This document shows positions 61,410 through 64,000 of a stretch of 64,000 nucleotides of DNA, piece by piece. The notes below the pieces were generated by a model. That model was not told the origin of the DNA, made no database searches, and saw only the letters and a program-made list of their open reading frames with translations. Numbering within the stretch: the first letter of the stretch is position 1; each line of letters opens with the position of its first letter. Position numbers and translations under genes: made by a program. Origin of the DNA: Antedon mediterranea (lineage: Eukaryota; Echinodermata; Crinoidea; Comatulida; Antedonidae); the NCBI RefSeq assembly GCF_964355755.1, contig NC_092676.1:1220288-1284287 (forward strand), in the 5' to 3' direction.

Positions 61410-62439
61410 CTACATTCTCACATTTTTATCTATTGTATTCAGCTCCAATCATTAGAATTTATCACTTTGAATCTGAGCACTTATTCTTTTATTCTTCATT
61501 TAAATTCAATTTAATTTTAGCAATTTGTCAATTAAAAAATAGTGGTATCAATTAACCTGAAAAGAAAATTGTCATTTAAAAGTGAAAATTTACATATTTC
61601 GCTTGATGGATATTTGATGGGAAAATTATTTAAAGGTATTATTAACGATCAAAATATGGTTGAAAGTATGATTATGAGTTATGATACCATCAAAAATGGA
61701 AATAACAATATAAGCACGTGATTGTCTATGATTCATCTTAAATATTAATTAAATTGAACAATTTGTATAATATGCAGTAAAACGTGACAACAATGTTCTA
61801 CTAATTTCACATTATTTAATTCTATTTATTAGTCCACAACATTGTTATAAAATGACCTTTAACCTGTGATGGACAGATCTTTATTAATAGTAGGGCCTAC
61901 TAATGTATCTATTAATTCAAAAGCAAGCGTGCTAGTGGGCTATATGCGCGACTTTTCGTTTTTTACGAAATTAGACGCGACACGCGCTTATCAAGTAAAA
62001 ATATCATTCTACGTAAGCTGATGTTTCTGGGCGTGCGCAGAATTATCTTTTTAAGCGTACATAGGCCTACTTTTAATCGTAAGTGCAGGGCTATAAGTAA
62101 AGTAGCACATTCCCTATTTACAACGAATGATAAAACATCATCATAACAATTAATATCACATTTGTATTCTGTACATCGGGTTCATCAACATGCAACTCAT
62201 TTCATTTTTTGTTCAATAAAAATTGATCTCAAAATCGGAAATGAAAAATGTAAATCAAATGGTTGGTATGACAAGTGTTTTTGATGCTATACAATCTTCA
62301 TAAAACGAATTTGTATCCTTCGCAGCTATCAGCAAATAACAGATAATGAATATAGTAATGATAGAGTAATCTTTAGATTATAATGTAAAACCTACTTGAA
62401 TTATTCTTAAAGCGAGTTAAATTTATCGACTAGTTTCGA
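61410..62439. other. Non-coding spacer
   Basis: No gene recognised. Confidence 0.4.
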
Positions 62440-62530
62440 TACATAATAATAATAATAATAATAATAAGATTTTTATAGCGCACATACCACTCCAGAGTGC
62501 TCAAGGCGCACTTGATACAGTCTATAACTA
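62440..62530 (-). mobile_element. 3' end of a SINE/LINE on the minus strand
   Basis: On the minus strand: ...GCGCCTTGAGCACTCTGGAG, then GTGGTATGTGCGCTATAAAA ATC and (TTA)n. The GCGCTATAAAAATC-(TTA)n type of ending is a widespread tail of animal SINEs and their partner LINEs. The (AAT)n microsatellite at 62444-62467 is its tail. Confidence 0.6.
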
Positions 62531-62647
62531 GTACCGGTATTAATAATGTGTATGCGAGCATCTGATTGGTTAGGATTGGTTGACAACTACGCTCTACGCG
62601 GAAACGTGATAGGTTAATTTCTGGAAAATGGACATACGCGCTTCTTA

Positions 62648-62806
62648 AGCCGATTTTCCACTAGGCGAATTTGTTCGAGCGAATCGAATGCGTCAGGTTA
62701 TACGCATGTGTAGATAGGGATTTGGAAGATGGAAACATGAATACGCATGCGTATAAGCTAACGCTTTCGATTCGCGCTAACAAATTCGCCTAGTGGAAAA
62801 TCAGCT
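62648..62806. mobile_element. Family-C palindromic MITE
   Basis: Left arm AGCCGATTTTCCACTAGGCG then AATTTGTTCGAGCGAATCGAA; right arm TTCGATTCGCGCTAACAAAT then TCGCCTAGTGGAAAATCAGCT. Arms are about 40 bp with few mismatches. TTA on both sides (62645-62647 and 62807-62809). 159 bp, non-coding. The CCACTAG/CTAGTGG word near the ends is shared with family B. Confidence 0.88.
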
Positions 62807-62809
62807 TTA

Positions 62810-63451
62810 TGTTGGGGTTTTTATTATCGGTAACTCCTTCATTGTGCGACCCGTTAATGCTATCGTATTCTAGTGTGCGCGCATCGTGGTCTAGCTACGC
62901 GATTACGTCACGTTAATTTCAAGTATGATTGATGGTCTCTTGACGCGAACTATTATAAACAACAAACACAAACTGGTTATTGAACAAAGCTGTGTTTGTC
63001 TTAAGAACAAGCCAAATCAAGTCCTCTACGTTGCGTTTGCCTGGGTGCATATTGCCGCTTTTGGCACGCATAACTCCGTGGAAAAGTCAACGACTTGAGA
63101 GGCTTGGCTTAACAGACAGGATATACGCGTTTTAGTATGAAGCGGCTATAACGTGGAAAGAGTATTTGTACAGTTATTACACGCAATGATACATGCATTT
63201 AACACATACAGTACCTCAAGTGTTCTACATCTCGGTTGATATACTTCACCTAACCACTTCTTAGCAATAACAACTTTCGAACGTATACCAACCAATATAA
63301 TTTAGCAGCTCTATGATTAAAGATGAATTTCACAATACTGTACTTTGTTGATATTAAATTATAATTAAAGTTAAGAAACCCGCTTCAGGTTGATTAAAAC
63401 ATGGATGAATTTAAATGATTAAAACATGTATTATTAGAAGTAATATGTTGT
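62810..63451. other. Non-coding spacer
   Basis: No gene recognised. Confidence 0.4.
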
Positions 63452-63515
63452 TGCTTGTCAAAATTTACTCTGCGTTGCTCTTACGTCATTTGTTGCGTCC
63501 TATAGTGGGAACCAT
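63452..63515. mobile_element. Family-B right half only
   Basis: TGCTTGTCAAAATTTACTCT, then TGCGTTGCTCTTACGTCATT and TAGTGGGAACCATGCG match the right half of family B with changes. No left half is found. Confidence 0.6.
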
Positions 63516-63680
63516 GCGTATGTATTGCGTGACGTCATTTATCACATTTTCCAAGATTCTTATTAATGTTATTTTAGTACCTAATTAATTAAATAATTTA
63601 GGAATATTTCAGTCCTTTTGATAGTTTTATCAACTTTTAACAAACCATATTGGGCTTTAGCTTTTGTGTACAAACTGTTA

Positions 63681-63812
63681 AGCTTGGTTGGTTTACACTA
63701 GGACGCAACGCAATGACGTAAGCGTAACGTAATCTGATAATCACTACACGATATAGTTCATCATCCGTTGCGTCGTGACGTACATGCGTTGAGTTCTAGT
63801 GAGAACCAAGCT
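63681..63812. mobile_element. Family-B MITE, short copy
   Basis: AGCTTGGTTGGTTTACACTA...CTAGTGAGAACCAAGCT, 132 bp, with inner GACGCAACGCAATGACGTAA. TTA precedes it; GAA follows, shared with the start of the family-D element. Confidence 0.82.
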
Positions 63813-63815
63813 GAA

Positions 63816-63968
63816 AGGCTCATTTACACAGACGAGCGGTAACGGTAGTATATAGGATCTATGTTATTCCTTATGACCATTTACACACAACGGATAGATA
63901 CAGATTCAACATGGGACAAGCTACGCAGTTTTCCGCTTACCGTTATCGTTCGTCTGTGTAAATTTGCC
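63816..63968. mobile_element. Family-D palindromic MITE
   Basis: Left arm AGGCTCATTTACACAGACGA then GCGGTAACGGTA; right arm TACCGTTATCGTTCGTCTGT then GTAAATTTGCCT; TAA follows. About 153 bp, non-coding, directly abutting the family-B copy. Arms of about 32 bp, few mismatches. Confidence 0.82.
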
Positions 63969-64000
63969 TTAATACAAAACCACCGAACTCGGTTAAAAAC

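Overview
The window looks like AT-rich (roughly two-thirds A+T by eye) genomic DNA from an animal, most plausibly a marine invertebrate deuterostome such as an echinoderm. This rests on one recognisable gene, an intronless POU class III homeobox gene, on a very high density of short inverted-repeat elements, minisatellites and tRNA-derived repeats, and on frequent TAGGCCTA octamers. The phylum is an inference; no search could be run. There are no bacterial operons, CRISPR arrays or phage genes.

Layout. 1-9 kb: non-coding DNA with a 16-bp K50-homeodomain-type palindrome, a dispersed ~400-bp duplication (1991-2386 and 6858-7262) on either side of a ~2-kb, 25-bp satellite that itself carries an 821-bp higher-order duplication, and a well-folded 72-nt tRNA gene with an unusual AUC anticodon. 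9.1-12.2 kb: the POU3F-like gene. It has a CCAAT-box promoter region, two short upstream ORFs (the second overlaps the start codon out of frame), a single-exon 409-codon CDS, and a long AT-rich 3' region with several AATAAA signals. 12-64 kb: more than 50 kb with no convincing protein-coding gene. This gene-desert stretch holds possible regulatory sites (three GTCACGTGAC palindromes, two CTCF-like sites), microsatellites and minisatellites, tRNA-derived SINE-like elements, 3' ends of retroposons, and at least four families of small palindromic elements (A-D).

The palindromic elements are the clearest system here. Families A (10 copies of 113-169 bp), B (four fairly intact copies plus at least five decayed or partial ones), C and D are all non-coding inverted-repeat elements with termini AG(C/G)... 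Where flanks are readable they are bordered by TTA or TAA. That matches the TWA target preference of PIF/Harbinger transposons and suggests MITEs mobilised by a transposase encoded elsewhere. One family-B copy near 61 kb has had a terminal-repeat unit amplified into a 19-bp tandem array, which suggests how some of the CpG-rich minisatellites in this region arose.

The gene and its desert fit the common arrangement of a developmental transcription factor surrounded by non-coding DNA, but the regulatory role of any specific site is inference only. Nearly all other open reading frames of 60-150 codons are chance or repeat-derived.
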